This document shows, in pieces, positions 21,060 to 32,202 of a stretch of 64,000 nt of DNA; position 1 is the first letter of the stretch, and each line of letters opens with the position of its first letter. The stretch lies in assembly GCA_963662175.1 (NCBI GenBank), contig OY759216.1, forward strand, positions 36,101,087 to 36,165,086, read 5' to 3'. Source of the stretch: Aradus depressus. Lineage: Eukaryota > Arthropoda > Insecta > Hemiptera > Aradidae. A model generated the notes under the pieces. That model worked only from the letters and a program-made list of their open reading frames with translations, ran no database searches and was not told the origin of the DNA. A program made the position numbers and the translations under genes.

Positions 21060-21890
21060 AAAAAAAGTGATGCGGGGAAAAAATCAATTCGATAAACTGT
21101 TGAGAAAAACCAGCTAATAACTTAATTTGGTCTCCTAAATAATCGAACTACCACCCCGGAGCCGATCTGTGAGGGTCTTGCCAGAGGAGGTTATAAGCTA
21201 TTCTGGCAAGTGTTGCGAAAATTCATTTCGAAATTTTGTCAAATTTTTAATTAATAAGTGACCCGTAAAATAATTTAATATTTCTAAAATTATTTCAGAT
21301 TTTCTAATTGTGATTATATTTTAATTATACGACTATCGTAAGTATTGTCAAATAAATTAATTACAAATTAATAAATCCTCGATTTAGAGACATATTAATA
21401 TTTTTCAGAACACAACTGATATTATCAGATTATAGATAGATGATTATACAGAGTGTATAATCTTATGTCATGTGCATGTGCACCCTGTATATTCAAATGT
21501 ATATTATTTAAGTCATTAGCCGATTGTATAATTTTACTAAAAAATGAATTTTGAAAGTTTCGCTACTGAAATTAAATTTCTTCCTTCTCTGCTGGACACA
21601 CTAACACACGATGTTTACTCATAACTAAGAGAGAACTAATTGAACTCACAAGGTTTTTGTTCTCGAATTGTTCTCTAACGTGGAGAATATGGAATTGTAT
21701 TTTTTGTGAAGGTATTATATTAAATTTTGAACTGGCAAGAAGGAAGTACCGATCCGTTATTTCTTAGTCACGATATGGGCGTGATGGTGTGTCAACCTAT
21801 CTCCCAACAAGACTCTACCCTAATAATATTATTATTAAATTATTATCACAGGAAAATGATGTTTTGAATAATATTTTTGAATATTTCTCA
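21060..21890. other. no gene seen
   Basis: AT-rich sequence, unrecognised. Confidence 0.45.
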
Positions 21891-21894
21891 GTGA

Positions 21895-22180
21895 AACAAA
21901 AAAAAAAGAAGTCGTTGGTGAATCACCGGATATGTACTTCTCCAGCATTAATTCCCTCCAAAGCCGATTGACCATTTGTGCTAAAATTTGACTTAATTTG
22001 GCTGAATCCACATATTAAATTTTGTGTCGATACATTTATTACATCGATTGTTATTGGAATTTTTGAGTTGAGCCCCCTCGGATATTCCCCTCCCTCTTTC
22101 TGATTTCGCCTATATTTAATAGGTGTCGTCCTTATAAGGCTTTGAATTTACATATGAAATTTCATGTCTATATATTGTCA
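21895..22180 (-). repeat. family B repeat
   Basis: GTTGGTGAATCACCGGATAT at the left, then two subunits (TTGTGTCGATACATTTATTA), ending TTCATGTCTATATATTGTCA. Confidence 0.78.
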
Positions 22181-22299
22181 TTAATTTTTTTTTTTATTAA
22201 TTTTTATATTATATTTGAGCTGCTCTTGTCAAAACCTTTTCAACGATTTTGTAGTGTTTGTATTAAACATATGATATTTAATATATTGTATTTAACATA

Positions 22300-22505
22300 T
22301 GTTGTGTGAATTTTTTTATTTTTTTTATTGGCTTTATGTACGGTGCATATTAGCCATATATCTATAATGTTTTGTCTAGTTATTTATAATATCCATGGCC
22401 CCGGGAGGGAGTTTTATCTATGAAATAAAACTCACAGATTTGAACCCGCGACCATGGTGAGACCATGCGACCAAAGCCCTACGATCTAGCGTGTCATTAT
22501 TAGAC
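22300..22505 (-). repeat. second tRNA-derived SINE, A-rich tail
   Basis: On the minus strand a tRNA-like head (CTAGATCGTAGGG for the A-box region, CGCGGGTTCAAATC for the B box) is followed by a body and an A-rich end (AATAAAAAAAATAAAAAA). It is unrelated to SINE-A outside the promoter boxes. One copy only, so the extent is approximate. Confidence 0.55.
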
Positions 22506-22534
22506 TTTTTGTGTTTAGCTTTCCTCTAATCCTA

Positions 22535-22920
22535 CCCTTCCCTTGGCCGATTTGGCTGAAAATTAATAGTTGTCATCCTTAGAGGGCGCCGGTAGCTCAG
22601 TGGTATGCGTGCTTGACTTCTGAGCTCAAGAACGTGGGTTCGTAACCCAACCGAGGCCCTTAGTTTATTTTATCTGGGAGCGCTCTGGTAGCAGGCGATA
22701 TGACCTCGTAGTTAAAGCCCGGGCATGAGTCATAAAACCTAACCTAACCATCCTTAGAGGTTTCTGAACACACATATGAAATATCGTGTTGATAGGTACA
22801 TTTATTCTATCGGGAGTTATCGTGTTCACGGACAAATAACAGACAGAATTTTTGGGATCAGGAGGTCGATGAAATTGAAATTCTGTTGAAAAACTCCGCA
22901 TCGAATTTTTGACCAATGGT
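22535..22920 (-). repeat. family B repeat split by a SINE
   Basis: TTGGCCGATTTGGCTGAAAA at the left and CTCCGCATCGAATTTTTGAC at the right belong to one copy. It is interrupted by the SINE-A at 22584-22748. Confidence 0.8.
22573..22759 (+). mobile_element. SINE-A with internal deletion and TSD
   Basis: The head and first hairpin arm are joined directly to the last ~65 bases. The break is at GGGAG, which occurs at both edges of the lost ~180 bp. CATCCTTAGAGG lies on both sides. The rest matches full copies, including the CCTAACCTAACC tail. Confidence 0.9.
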
Positions 22921-22924
22921 CTCA

Positions 22925-23295
22925 TCTTTACTGAAGATGAATGCTGCCTCCAGCTCCAGCACTTACCAAGAAGGCAAGCCTCTTCTTGACTAAAATTGAT
23001 TTTGAACGAATCTGGTTTTGTAAGTGTCAGTCACTAAGAGTCCTTATTTCTTACAGTTTTATGGTTTTAAAGTTTAAGAGCTTTAACCTTATCAGGGTTC
23101 TCATCTTTTGAATGAGTTGTAGGAAGTCTTAGTTCAGAAGTTATGGCCACTGAAAGGTTAAACTTATTCACTCAGTTTCCTAACAGAAAAGCTTGGTATG
23201 AGGTAGCTTTCAGCCATGAGATAAACAGATTTCTAGTTATTGAACTTATGATAATAAAATTTGAAGAGGTATTGAACTATTTTAAAAAAAAGTAT
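22925..23295. other. no gene seen
   Basis: Unrecognised sequence before the TIR element. Confidence 0.4.
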
Positions 23296-23298
23296 ATA

Positions 23299-24842
23299 TA
23301 CAGGGTGTCCAAAAAGTATGGAAACGGTCGAATTTCACAAAAATTTCAGGTCCAACTGCAAAAACAAAAAAACACGTGTCCAATATTTTTTCAAAAGCTA
23401 TTTAACGACACCAATATTGACCCCCCCCCCCCCCCCACCCCACCCCCTGTGGGTGAGGCAGGGGGCAACTTTGGAAAGTTAAATGGGAACCCCTATTTTT
23501 TATTGCAGATTCGGGTTTCTTGCATCAAAATACGTAAGTTTTGTTCGAAACATTTTTCGAAATTATTGATAAAAAGTGCTCAAATTTCGAAAATTAAATT
23601 TTTTAAAACAAAATCGCAGATACGCCGTTCGGTATGAATAATTCATGATTGTAGGGTAGAAAAAAAACACGTGTCCAATATTTTTCTAAAATTTATCCAA
23701 TGACACCAATATTGCAAGTACTGTGGGTGGGGCAGGGGGCAACTTTGAAAAGTTAAACGGGATTAATAACGGGATTAAATAATGTAGACAAAACATTATG
23801 TTATAAAGTAAGATTGGGACACTGTCAAGTAGTTGAAGGGCATCAGTTTGAATATCTTATTAATTAAGGAATCCGCCGTTATTACCTACGTGGTGAGAGG
23901 CAAGGGGCCTCACCTTAAACAGGCACCCCGACGGTGAGAGGCAAGGGGCCTCACCTTAAACAAGCACCCCGACGGTGAGAGGCAAGGGGCCTCACCTTAA
24001 ACAAGCACCCCGATGGTGAGAGGCAAGGGGCCTCACCTTAAACAAGCACCCCGATGGTGAGAGGCAAGGGGCCTCACCTTAAACAAGCACCCCGATGGTG
24101 AGAGGGAAGGGGCCTCACCTTAAACAAGCACCCCGATGGTGAGAGGCAAGGGGCCTCACCTTAAACAAGCACCCCGACGGTGAGAGGCAAGGGGCCTCAC
24201 CTTAAACAAGCACCCCGACGGTGAGAGGCAAGGGGCCTCACCTTAAACAAGCACCCCGACGGTGAGAGGCAAGGGGCCTCACCTTAAACAAGCACCCCGA
24301 CGGTGAGAGGCAAGGGGCCTCACCTTAAACAAGCACCCCGACGGTGAGAGGCAAGGGGCCTCACCTTAAACAAGCACCCCGACGGTGAGAGGCAAGGGGC
24401 CTCACCTTAAACAAGCACCCCGACGGTGAGAGGCAAGGGGCCTCACCTTAAACAAGCACCCCGACGGTGAGAGGCAAGGGGCCTCACCTTAAACAAGCAC
24501 CCCGACGGTGAGAGGCAAGGGGCCTCACCTTAAACAAGCACCCCGACGGTGAGAGGCAAGGGGCCTCACCTTAAGAGGTTTTTTCTCTTGAAATCGGGAA
24601 AAAACCTTATCATTACCTATTTTGATGCAAGAAACCCGAATCTGCAATAAAAAATAGGGGTTCCCATTTAACTTTCCAAAGTTGCCCCCTGCCCCACCCA
24701 CAGGGGGTGGGGTGGGGGGGTCAATATTGGTGTCGTTAAATAGTTTTTGAAAAAATATTGGACACGTGTTTTTTTGTTTTTGCATTTGGACCTGAAATTT
24801 TCGGGAAATTCGACCGTTTCCATACTTTTTGGACACCCTGTA
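23299..24842. mobile_element. TIR element carrying a 41-bp satellite
   Basis: Element 23301-24840 (1540 bp) between TA dinucleotides. The ends are inverted copies beginning CAGGGTGTCCAAAAAGTATG and stay similar for about 250 bp (23301-23555 and 24590-24840). The left part also holds a degraded second copy of the subterminal block (ACACGTGTCCAATATTTTT again at 23667). The core is the satellite at 23892-24575. There is no transposase; the frames that cross the ends are read-through of the TIR. TA targets suggest a Tc1/mariner-type or related source. Confidence 0.88.
23892..24575. repeat. 41-bp satellite, 17 units
   Basis: GGTGAGAGGCAAGGGGCCTC recurs every 41 bases from 23892 to 24548. The 17th unit is cut at CACCTTAA. 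Units are almost identical: the first has CAGGCACC for CAAGCACC, a few have GATGG for GACGG, and one has AGGGAAGG. Each unit has a dyad GGTGAG...CTCACC. The unit is much more GC-rich than its surroundings. Confidence 0.95.
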
Positions 24843-24869
24843 TATGTGTGTGTGTGATTTGGCTATAAC

Positions 24870-25115
24870 AGGACTTTTTAGCGTGCTAGCCTACTGATTT
24901 CACGTTCGCTGGTTCGAATACCGGCCGAGGTCCTTAGGTTATCTGGGAAGTAAGAGCACGCGGTATTTGTTAAGTAATGGTCCCGAGCCTGTACGATGTC
25001 AGGTACTCGTTAAAGGCCCCTATCCTAGGTGAATAATCCTAGGTGACGAAAGAGAGCTATGTCAGTAAACAATCTGACCTCGTAGTTGGGCCCGAGGTAT
25101 GAATCACAATAACTA
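24870..25115 (+). repeat. SINE-A relative with a different head
   Basis: The body matches SINE-A (GGTCCCGAGCCTGTACGATG, GTCAGGTACTCGTTAAAG). The head is GCGTGCTAGCCTACTGATTT with B box GGTTCGAATACC, and the tail is AATCACAATAACTAATTAAA rather than CCTAA. It looks like an older subfamily. Confidence 0.75.
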
Positions 25116-25117
25116 AT

Positions 25118-25395
25118 TAAATAACAGCCGTATAATGCAAGTTTTCATTGACACAAAATTTCATATGTAAATTCAAAACCCCATAAAGACGACACTTTTG
25201 ATTGTTCCGCGAAGTTGGCCGAATAGAAGAGGGGGATCAGAGGCGGGGCTCATCTCAAAAACTCTAATAACCGCCTATGTAATGTTATGTATCGACACGA
25301 AATTTAGAATGATTCAGAAACCCCTATGTAAGCCAATTGATTAAAACGGTCGATTGGTGTTAGGAGAGCAACGATTTAGTTGATTAATTTGTGTA
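25118..25395 (+). repeat. family B fragment
   Basis: Two subunits (CCCCATAAAGACGACACTTT; AATGTTATGTATCGACACGA) ending in the GGAGAGCAACGATTTAGTTG region. Confidence 0.75.
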
Positions 25396-25800
25396 ATTGG
25401 TCAAAAATTCGATGCGGAGTTTTCAATGGAATTTCATGTTTTTCGACCCACTGATTCTAAAAATGAATAAAAATTTTCTGTGTGTCTGTGAACTCGATAA
25501 CATATGAATTCGATTTTATTTATAAATTAAAAACCCGGCCTTCAAAGAGGGGATTAGGGGGGAGGCGTAACACAACAAACACTTTAATAACTTCTGCTAT
25601 AATAAATGTATTGACACGAAATTTTATACGTAAATTTATAGCTCTATAAGGACGACATCTATGAATTTTCAACGGAATCTGAAGAAGGGGAGGAGGGATC
25701 AGAAGGGGGCTCAACTCAAAAATCCCAATAATGTATGATGTATCGACATGAAATATTATATTTAAATTCAAAATCTCATAAGGATGTTACTGAGAAACTA
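25385..25800 (+). repeat. family B repeat
   Basis: Follows the previous copy directly, starting again at AATTGGTCAAAAATTCGATG, so two copies lie head to tail. Confidence 0.78.
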
Positions 25801-26099
25801 CTATGTAAGACATAATATGTAAAAAAAAACCTACTACTAGATCTAGGGGGAATAATCTTTCATTTCAATTCTATAAATCTAAATAAGACAATAAACTCCT
25901 TTTTAACTCAACGAAAAAAAAATGGGAGAGTTTTAGCATAGTCACAACTCAAAATTCTGTTGGAGCAGCACCAATTCAGAAACGACACTACTCCCCCCTC
26001 CACTCCCAAGAAATAGAATAAAAGTAAAACGTATTGGTTATAAAATAAGTAATGTTACACTGACTTAATGAAACTAGAAAGAACAAAGTACGAGCCGTC

Positions 26100-26126
26100 A
26101 TTACTGTAATTTCAAATTACAGTAAT
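26100..26126. repeat. 27-bp perfect palindrome
   Basis: Thirteen-base arms around a single C (ATTACTGTAATTT on the left). Too short to assign. Confidence 0.8.
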
Positions 26127-26184
26127 TTTTCCGTGTCGTTTTACCGACATTCATGATTTTTGACTTGTGTCACTTTTGAAGCGG

Positions 26185-26300
26185 GGGTGCGATGTATTGA
26201 GTTTTAGGCCAAAAGGTCGATTTGCTTTGAAGGGAGACCGAAAATGTTATTGATTAATTCTTACTGGGAAAGTACATATCCGATGATTTGTTTGAATTGT
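26185..26300 (+). repeat. family B 3' end
   Basis: GGCCAAAAGGTCGATTTGCT to AAAGTACATATCCGATGATT. Confidence 0.65.
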
Positions 26301-27530
26301 ATTGGTTTCACTTGGACTTATATTTTTATTTTTAAAAAATGTTCCTCCTGTGTCACGACAACCGGTCCATCGTCTAGTTAATAAGCTACTCAATTAATTG
26401 TAGGAAGGTGTCAATGGGAAGGGTAAAGTTGTACATATTTATGAAGATATTTCACTGGGATCCTGTGTGTCAGTGAGTGTGTGAGGGTGTAAAGCCTGGA
26501 ACAAGGGGAAAGTGAGATAGCTTCGTCCCAGGGATTAAGGGAGTATTTCAGGATTAGGCTGGTGGTAATTACAGCGAGGGAGTCTGGCGTCCCTCAAGGA
26601 TCCTCTGTCGGCCCTATCCTCTTCTCTCTACACACACACCTTCAACCTTATAAACCGTCAATTTATATTTCCACCGGTCATAACTTGTTGTGGATCGTTT
26701 TATTATAGAATGCCTCTCTCAGGGGACATCTTATTTCTTTAAAAACAGCTTCTTTTTTCATATGTTTTTTTTTTTTTTAATCCCCCAAACATCTCAGGTA
26801 TAAAAAAAAATCAAAGGAAAAAAAATTGAATCCTTATTGATTATAAAGTATCTCCTTGGTCCCATCCTTTATGACATAAAATGAATACGAAAAACCCTCC
26901 TCCATATAAACATGTTTCAAAATTAATCCTCCAGGTTCTAGTTAACTGGGAGCTTGACGGAATCACCTCGTAAACTAGTTTTAGCAACTTGAGACCACTA
27001 ATCCAATTTATAAAATGCTTTATTAATAAGCCAGAAGGTGTGTATATATAAATTTAAATTAACTTATTTTGAGAATATTTCTCGGATTAAGTGCTTTATA
27101 CTATCTTTAGTCGTTAATAAGTTTTTTTTTTGTTATTAATTATTTTATTATCCATTTACTATCTCCTGTTTGCCGGGTTGATGCTTGAGCATCTGTAGTG
27201 CCTTCTTTCTCTTGCATTGCCACGAGATGTCTTTCAGCCAAGTCGTATCAAGTGGCATATAAAATTGAAACTTATTCTTATCTTCAACTTATCTTCCATG
27301 CTCTGTCTATTTTCTAGATCAATGGGTGTGCATATGTTTGTCTATGCAAATACATCAAAAATAATCTGTTTCTTATAAGTACTTCCAGAACGGGAGTATG
27401 CAAACTCTGTGCAGTTGCGGGCCCACTTTGTCTAATTTTTCAAATGCGGGCAGAATGAATTGGGGCTTTAAAATAAGCAAAATGTAAGAAAATATAAGTG
27501 ATGTGGCCCTTGACCACCCTTTCTACCAAC
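26301..27530. other. no gene seen; one less AT-rich island
   Basis: 26345-26660 is less AT-rich and not visibly repeated, with TAATTA at 26574. It is a reasonable place to look for a conserved unc-4 regulatory block. The rest is AT-rich. Confidence 0.4.
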
Positions 27531-27534
27531 CATG

Positions 27535-27795
27535 CTTTTACAGATCACCCGAAGTAAAGTTGTCTCAATTTTTGTCCGATTTCGGCCAAAATCTAATGAG
27601 ATCCAAAATAGAACATGTGACATTTTCATATCAAATTTCAAGTTCATTGCTACAATTGTTTCTGCGTTGGAGCAATCAAAATGTTTTAATCACATACACC
27701 CACACTCACAGAGAGACGTCATCAAAACGTGTTCAGGGGACATAGAAACGTAAACAATTGTTGAAAACTCGATTTCAGTTTTCCGCACGATTACA
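27535..27795 (-). repeat. family C repeat
   Basis: CGAAGTAAAGTTGTCTCAAT, ATTTCGGCCAAAATCTAATG and CACATACACCCACACTCACA. The two overlapping frames here are incidental. Confidence 0.7.
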
Positions 27796-27799
27796 ATAC

Positions 27800-28800
27800 T
27801 TTCTTGTACGGGTGTAAGAATGTAAAATTCGCTAAAATTATTCGTTATTTCTGTTCTCCATCTGAATCACAACTGGCAGCATATATTGATTGAGAGCAGA
27901 CAAGGGACCCCTCTCTAGAAAGAGCATATTAATATTAAAAATAATAAAATATATAAGACAATTTCGATTATCGTACGTATTCGTTTATATCCAGGCTTTT
28001 TGTTTAAAAATAAAACCTAAAAGAGCACTATCGGGCCACGCATGAGATGGGGCGCGGGCTGCAGATCCTCATTTCAGATGATGCCCTGGAACTCGTCGAT
28101 ACAGAATTTCTTACAAATCATTCCAATTTTTCACTAGAAAAATCGTTAATTGGATAGACGTTTATTTCCATCGCCATATGTAAGTTCAGATATGAGAACG
28201 GATTTTGATAACAGTCGCAAAACTAAAGAACAAGTTTGTTTCCAAATGTTCCGCCCCACTGCTGCACGAGCTAACAGGTGGCCAGTGAGTTTCCACATGA
28301 TTGACTCCCAGACAGATTTATACCCCTGGAGAACTATGATACTCCAACTCTTTACAGACCAGGAAGGGTGGCCGGCTCCCCAGGGGGCTATTGTGGGGGA
28401 AATCCGAACAGAACAACCTACAGATCCCTATAACAACATTTTCAAATCTCTACCGTTTTCATTGATTTGCAACATTTAAAATTCACCCAGGCTGCACTAA
28501 CATGAAGAGAGAAGGTTTTTTTATGTGTTTGAGGTCAAAATTTCAAAAACAAATGAACCGATTTTGATAATTCATTCACCATTGGAATGTTCATTTCTTT
28601 CCTATGTACATAGGCTATACATCTTCACACTTTATCAAAAGAGAGATGAGGAGTGATGGTAAAAGTGAAGCGTCAGTGGAGAAACGGTTGTCCAGGTGCT
28701 ATTTATTGCATACGCTGCCTAAAACGATAGCATGTTCTAAATATGTTTCAAAACGACACTGCAATAAATCGTATTTAATACAAAATGTGTCTTTCAGTTT
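27800..28800. other. no recognisable gene
   Basis: A 109-codon frame at 28150-28479 lies in less AT-rich DNA, but I see no known domain, promoter or splice support. Left uncalled. Confidence 0.35.
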
Positions 28801-28801
28801 C

Positions 28802-28893
28802 TGAAATATTGTCTATTCCACTAAAGATATAAATACATATATAACGTTTGTTATATATGTATATATATCTTTAGTGGAATAGACAATATTTCA
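28802..28893. repeat. hairpin, 29-bp perfect arms
   Basis: Arms 28802-28830 and 28865-28893 (TGAAATATTGTCTATTCCAC and its complement) around a TA-rich loop that itself pairs. The sequence after it (TTATTACAAGTTTCCACAAT...) resembles 17925-17965, so both belong to one unnamed family. Confidence 0.85.
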
Positions 28894-29034
28894 AAAATAA
28901 GTTTGTTTTATTTATTTATTACAAGTTTCCACAATATGTCCGCGTTTCTCAACTTAGAAGTCTTTCAGTTTCCTTTACAATTTTTACTTGAAAAATATTT
29001 TTGATTAGGTAATAATTATAAGCGTTATCTTGTA

Positions 29035-29290
29035 AAATAGTTAGACCCCAAAGTTAAGTGGTCTCAATTTGTTTTCGATTTCGACCAAAATCGAATAAGA
29101 TCTAAGATAGGACATGCGACTTCTTCATTCCAAATTTAAACTTCATAGCTACAATAGTTTCTGCATTAGAGCGATCAAAAAGTTCTAATCACATACACAC
29201 ACATAACAGCTGAAACGATTTTGATGAAATCGCATATGTATCCTTATAAGCCTGATTGAATCGTAGACTCTATGGTCCCAAATATTTGAA
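29035..29290 (-). repeat. family C repeat
   Basis: CCCAAAGTTAAGTGGTCTCA, CGATTTCGACCAAAATCGAA and CACATACACACACATAACAG. Confidence 0.7.
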
Positions 29291-29419
29291 CACGAGAGGC
29301 CAGAAATATAAAATGAATGATATCACTTTAACTGTTTGTTGAATTTTCATGAAATTCCAGAAATAGTATCTTTATAATCCCTTTTCAAAATATTGAACGG
29401 AAGAGTGCTTGTGAGGGGA

Positions 29420-30300
29420 TTGACTTTTCGATTTTTTTTTTTTTTTAATCGAAAATGTAGTAAATTAAATTTCAGGCCCTGCTAATATGGGTTTCGAGTT
29501 TTGAATTGAACATTGAATAGATCATAATTTTAAAGTTTTTACATAGTCCGTAAGTCATCTGCACTTTCCATTTATGCTGAGTGCGAGCGCGGGGCTACTT
29601 GAGTATAGTAGCGACGACTAAACTGTCCGATTAGAGATTTTTTTAATAAAATTATTTTCTGTGCCAATGTAAGTTATTATGCGTAAACATGTGGATGTCC
29701 ATGGCGTCCTTGCGGTTAACAGTTCATATTTGTGCATATAAAATATATAATTGATTGAGGAATTCAAATAAAATTAATGCGAAAACAATCATAAAACTTT
29801 ATCGCCTTCTCATGTTTCTTAGACTATTTTTTACTGTTTCCGAGGTATACAAAAGCACACCGATAACTCACAGTGTCTATTGCTTAACGTTTCGTTTTTT
29901 ATCACTTCATCTTCGCACTTCTCCCTAGTTCATATTCAAATTACCAATTCTGCCACCTCATTACTTTTCATAGATCTAGATATGATGACTAACAAATCGT
30001 AACAAATTAGAAAATATGACTTCCTCAAATGAAGACATTAAATATTATAGAGTCGGTTTTAATATTTTTATTTAAAGAGAGCCTTATAAAACTATATTTA
30101 ATGCCTTCTCGGCGAAGAGCAACAAAAAAACAATTATACTTTAGTTTTGATTTTATACTTATAAATAAGTTGGCTTTGATTGAACAATAAAAGAAATTAA
30201 ATGTAAAAGATTTATTGCGTTTTTTTTTTTTTATGGCAGAGATATTATATGGCGCTTGATTTTAATCTTTACCATATAGCTGAATTAACAATTAATCTTT
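29420..30300. other. no gene seen; AT-rich
   Basis: No frame or repeat recognised. Confidence 0.45.
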
Positions 30301-30331
30301 GATGTGTAAGCCGGTGTGATCTTTACTGCCT

Positions 30332-30470
30332 TAGCATGACTTGCTGTCGGCGGTGCTGCAGCACTTCATGGGAAGAGTTGCAATACGCTGTGTGCTGCTG
30401 GGGATTACACATTGGGGAGGCCGCTCTCGTGTATCTGGTACGGAAACCATCTCCCATCATGTTTTTCGGT
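30332..30470 (+). other. possible exon, weak
   Basis: A less AT-rich open segment lies between an acceptor-like CTTTACTGCCTTAG and a donor GTAAGT at 30471. The 69-codon frame here has no motif I recognise and no Unc-4 N-terminal feature. Chance splice-like sites are common, so this is only a pointer. Confidence 0.12.
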
Positions 30471-30599
30471 AAGTCTCAACCCCTAAAACTGTTGGTGGAA
30501 AACTGTAGGGATTTATCTCGGGTCAGCAACCATTCCGGACCTTAAGGCGGACTGCTTGAACGTCAGGCTCTGGCTGGATCCAATGTTGGAACGGTTTCC

Positions 30600-31475
30600 G
30601 CGCCCTCCCTTTATGAGGGGATCCATGGTGATAAAGGCTTAGGGCCCTTACACACCAAAGCCGAGCCGTGCCGGGCCGGGCGATGCGATGCGGAGCCGAG
30701 CCGAGCGGAATCTGCCTGCGTTCGCACCGAAGCCGATTTGCTCTCAGTAGGTTTTCTAGCCTTGTAGTGAGAGGTGCTTCTTTCCTATTCAGTCTCAGTT
30801 GAAACGTGGTGCAAAATGATGTCATCAACTTTGATGATGATGATGTTATTGGGTAGTTCATCACTTGATGATGAATGTGTGGCAGAAAGAAGGCGATTCT
30901 TTCTTGATTCGAACTAATGAATATTTCTATGTCAACACTCATTATAATATTAAAAAATTTAAAAAACCAAAACCACTTCAAACAATAAAAAAACAATATA
31001 TTGCGCAATATGATGTAACTCACTGGGCTGAAACACCGAACTAGACTGAATGACGGAAAAAAACGGCTTGGCAGAAAACGCTCGAATTGGCGGGAGGTAG
31101 TACTGCACAAAACCGCTCGGTCCGGCCCGGCATCGCCCGGCCTTGGTTTGAATACTCCCATCTAAACCCTGCGTATCTAGCGCTCAAGCGTTTTCCGCCC
31201 GGCGCGGCTCGGCTCGGCCCGGCTTTGGTGTGAAACCCCACTTAGGCTAGGTTTCACCATGGATCGCGCATCTCTAGAAATGTGCCAGTCGTCATATACG
31301 CCGTCTTGAAATCCATGGTGATAAAGGCTTCGGCTAGGTGTCACCAATGCATCTTGAGGGGTGTGCCAGTCGTCATATACGCCGTCTTGAGATCCATGGT
31401 GATAAAGGCTTCGGCTAGTTGTCACTTTGGATCACCAGGGGTGTGCAAGCTTATACGTTGTCTTGAGATCCATTT
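30600..31475. repeat. 81-bp tandem array split by a MITE
   Basis: The unit ATCCATGGTGATAAAGGCTT...GTCATATACGCCGTCTTGAG starts at 31311 and 31392. An earlier unit is broken at 30639 by the element that follows and resumes at 31242. The start at 30621 and the decayed end near 31475 give about four units. Period 81. Confidence 0.85.
30639..31244. mobile_element. PIF/Harbinger-like MITE, TTA target
   Basis: Element 30642-31241 (600 bp), GC-rich, flanked by TTA on both sides (30639-30641, 31242-31244). The ends are GGGCCCTTACACACCAAAGC and the complement of GTGGGGTTTCACACCAAAGC. The G-rich tip, CACACC and 3-bp TTA duplication are typical of PIF/Harbinger. Because the host is a tandem array, the empty site (AAGGCTTNGGCTAGG) is visible in the next units. 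The long frames inside (30523-31161, minus) show no transposase motif. Confidence 0.85.
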
Positions 31476-31689
31476 GTGGCTATCGGTGCACTTGACGCGC
31501 CGCGACTACAGTAGACATACGTTCTTTGAATAAAAAAACACACATACATGAAAGCAGTTACTGTGGGATCCTACATGATGACGCTAGGTTTTAACTCTAA
31601 TGAAGTCGGTCTAGCTTGACAATATTTCGCCCTGCGTCTTCAAGCTCTCCCACTGCTATGTTTATTTAGAAGCCGCATGACCTTGAGGA

Positions 31690-31990
31690 TAGGGGAGGAT
31701 ATAGAGGAAGTTATGTAATCAGTCAGAAATATCATGTGACTTTTCAGAGGAATTTCATGTTAACTATGTGAACTCCCGATAGAATGAATGTATCGACACG
31801 AAATTGTAAATGTGTATCCAGAACCCTGTAAGGGGGGCCCAACTCATTCGGCCAAAGGGTAGGGGGGAGGCTTAACACAACAAATCTAAAAAAATTGCCG
31901 TTGTAATGAACTTATGGACATTTCATATATAAATTCAAAACCTCATAAGAACGGCACCTATTAATTTTCCTCGAAATTAACCAGTTTTTG
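31690..31990 (+). repeat. family B repeat
   Basis: GAGGAAGTTATGTAATCAGT, AACTCCCGATAGAATGAATG, then two subunits. Confidence 0.78.
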
Positions 31991-32202
31991 AAATATCACC
32001 CTGCGATTACTTTAAGAGGACCACCCGGCATGTCTGATGGTTTCTAAGAGGAAATGCCTGTTTTATTGCCTAGTTGAGAATTAGGAAGTCCAAAACGCCG
32101 AAAATAGTAGGATTGGGTTGGAGATGAAAAATAGAAGGAAGGTGAGTCATGAAACGGAATGAAAACTGACATAATTGCAGAGATATTGTGAAATAATTCA
32201 AA

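Noticed and set aside
23143..23637. 164-codon frame as a gene
   Set aside because: It reads through the terminal inverted repeat of the 23301-24840 element. The same peptide appears on the opposite end in mirror orientation.
23892..24575. CRISPR-like array
   Set aside because: The 41-bp units follow each other with no unique spacers, the setting is eukaryotic, and the array sits inside a TIR element. It is a satellite.
28150..28479. 109-codon frame
   Set aside because: No recognisable domain, repeat relation or splice signals; length is plausible by chance in locally less AT-rich DNA.
30523..31161. 212-codon frame as a gene
   Set aside because: It lies almost wholly inside the GC-rich Harbinger-like MITE and has no transposase or other motif.
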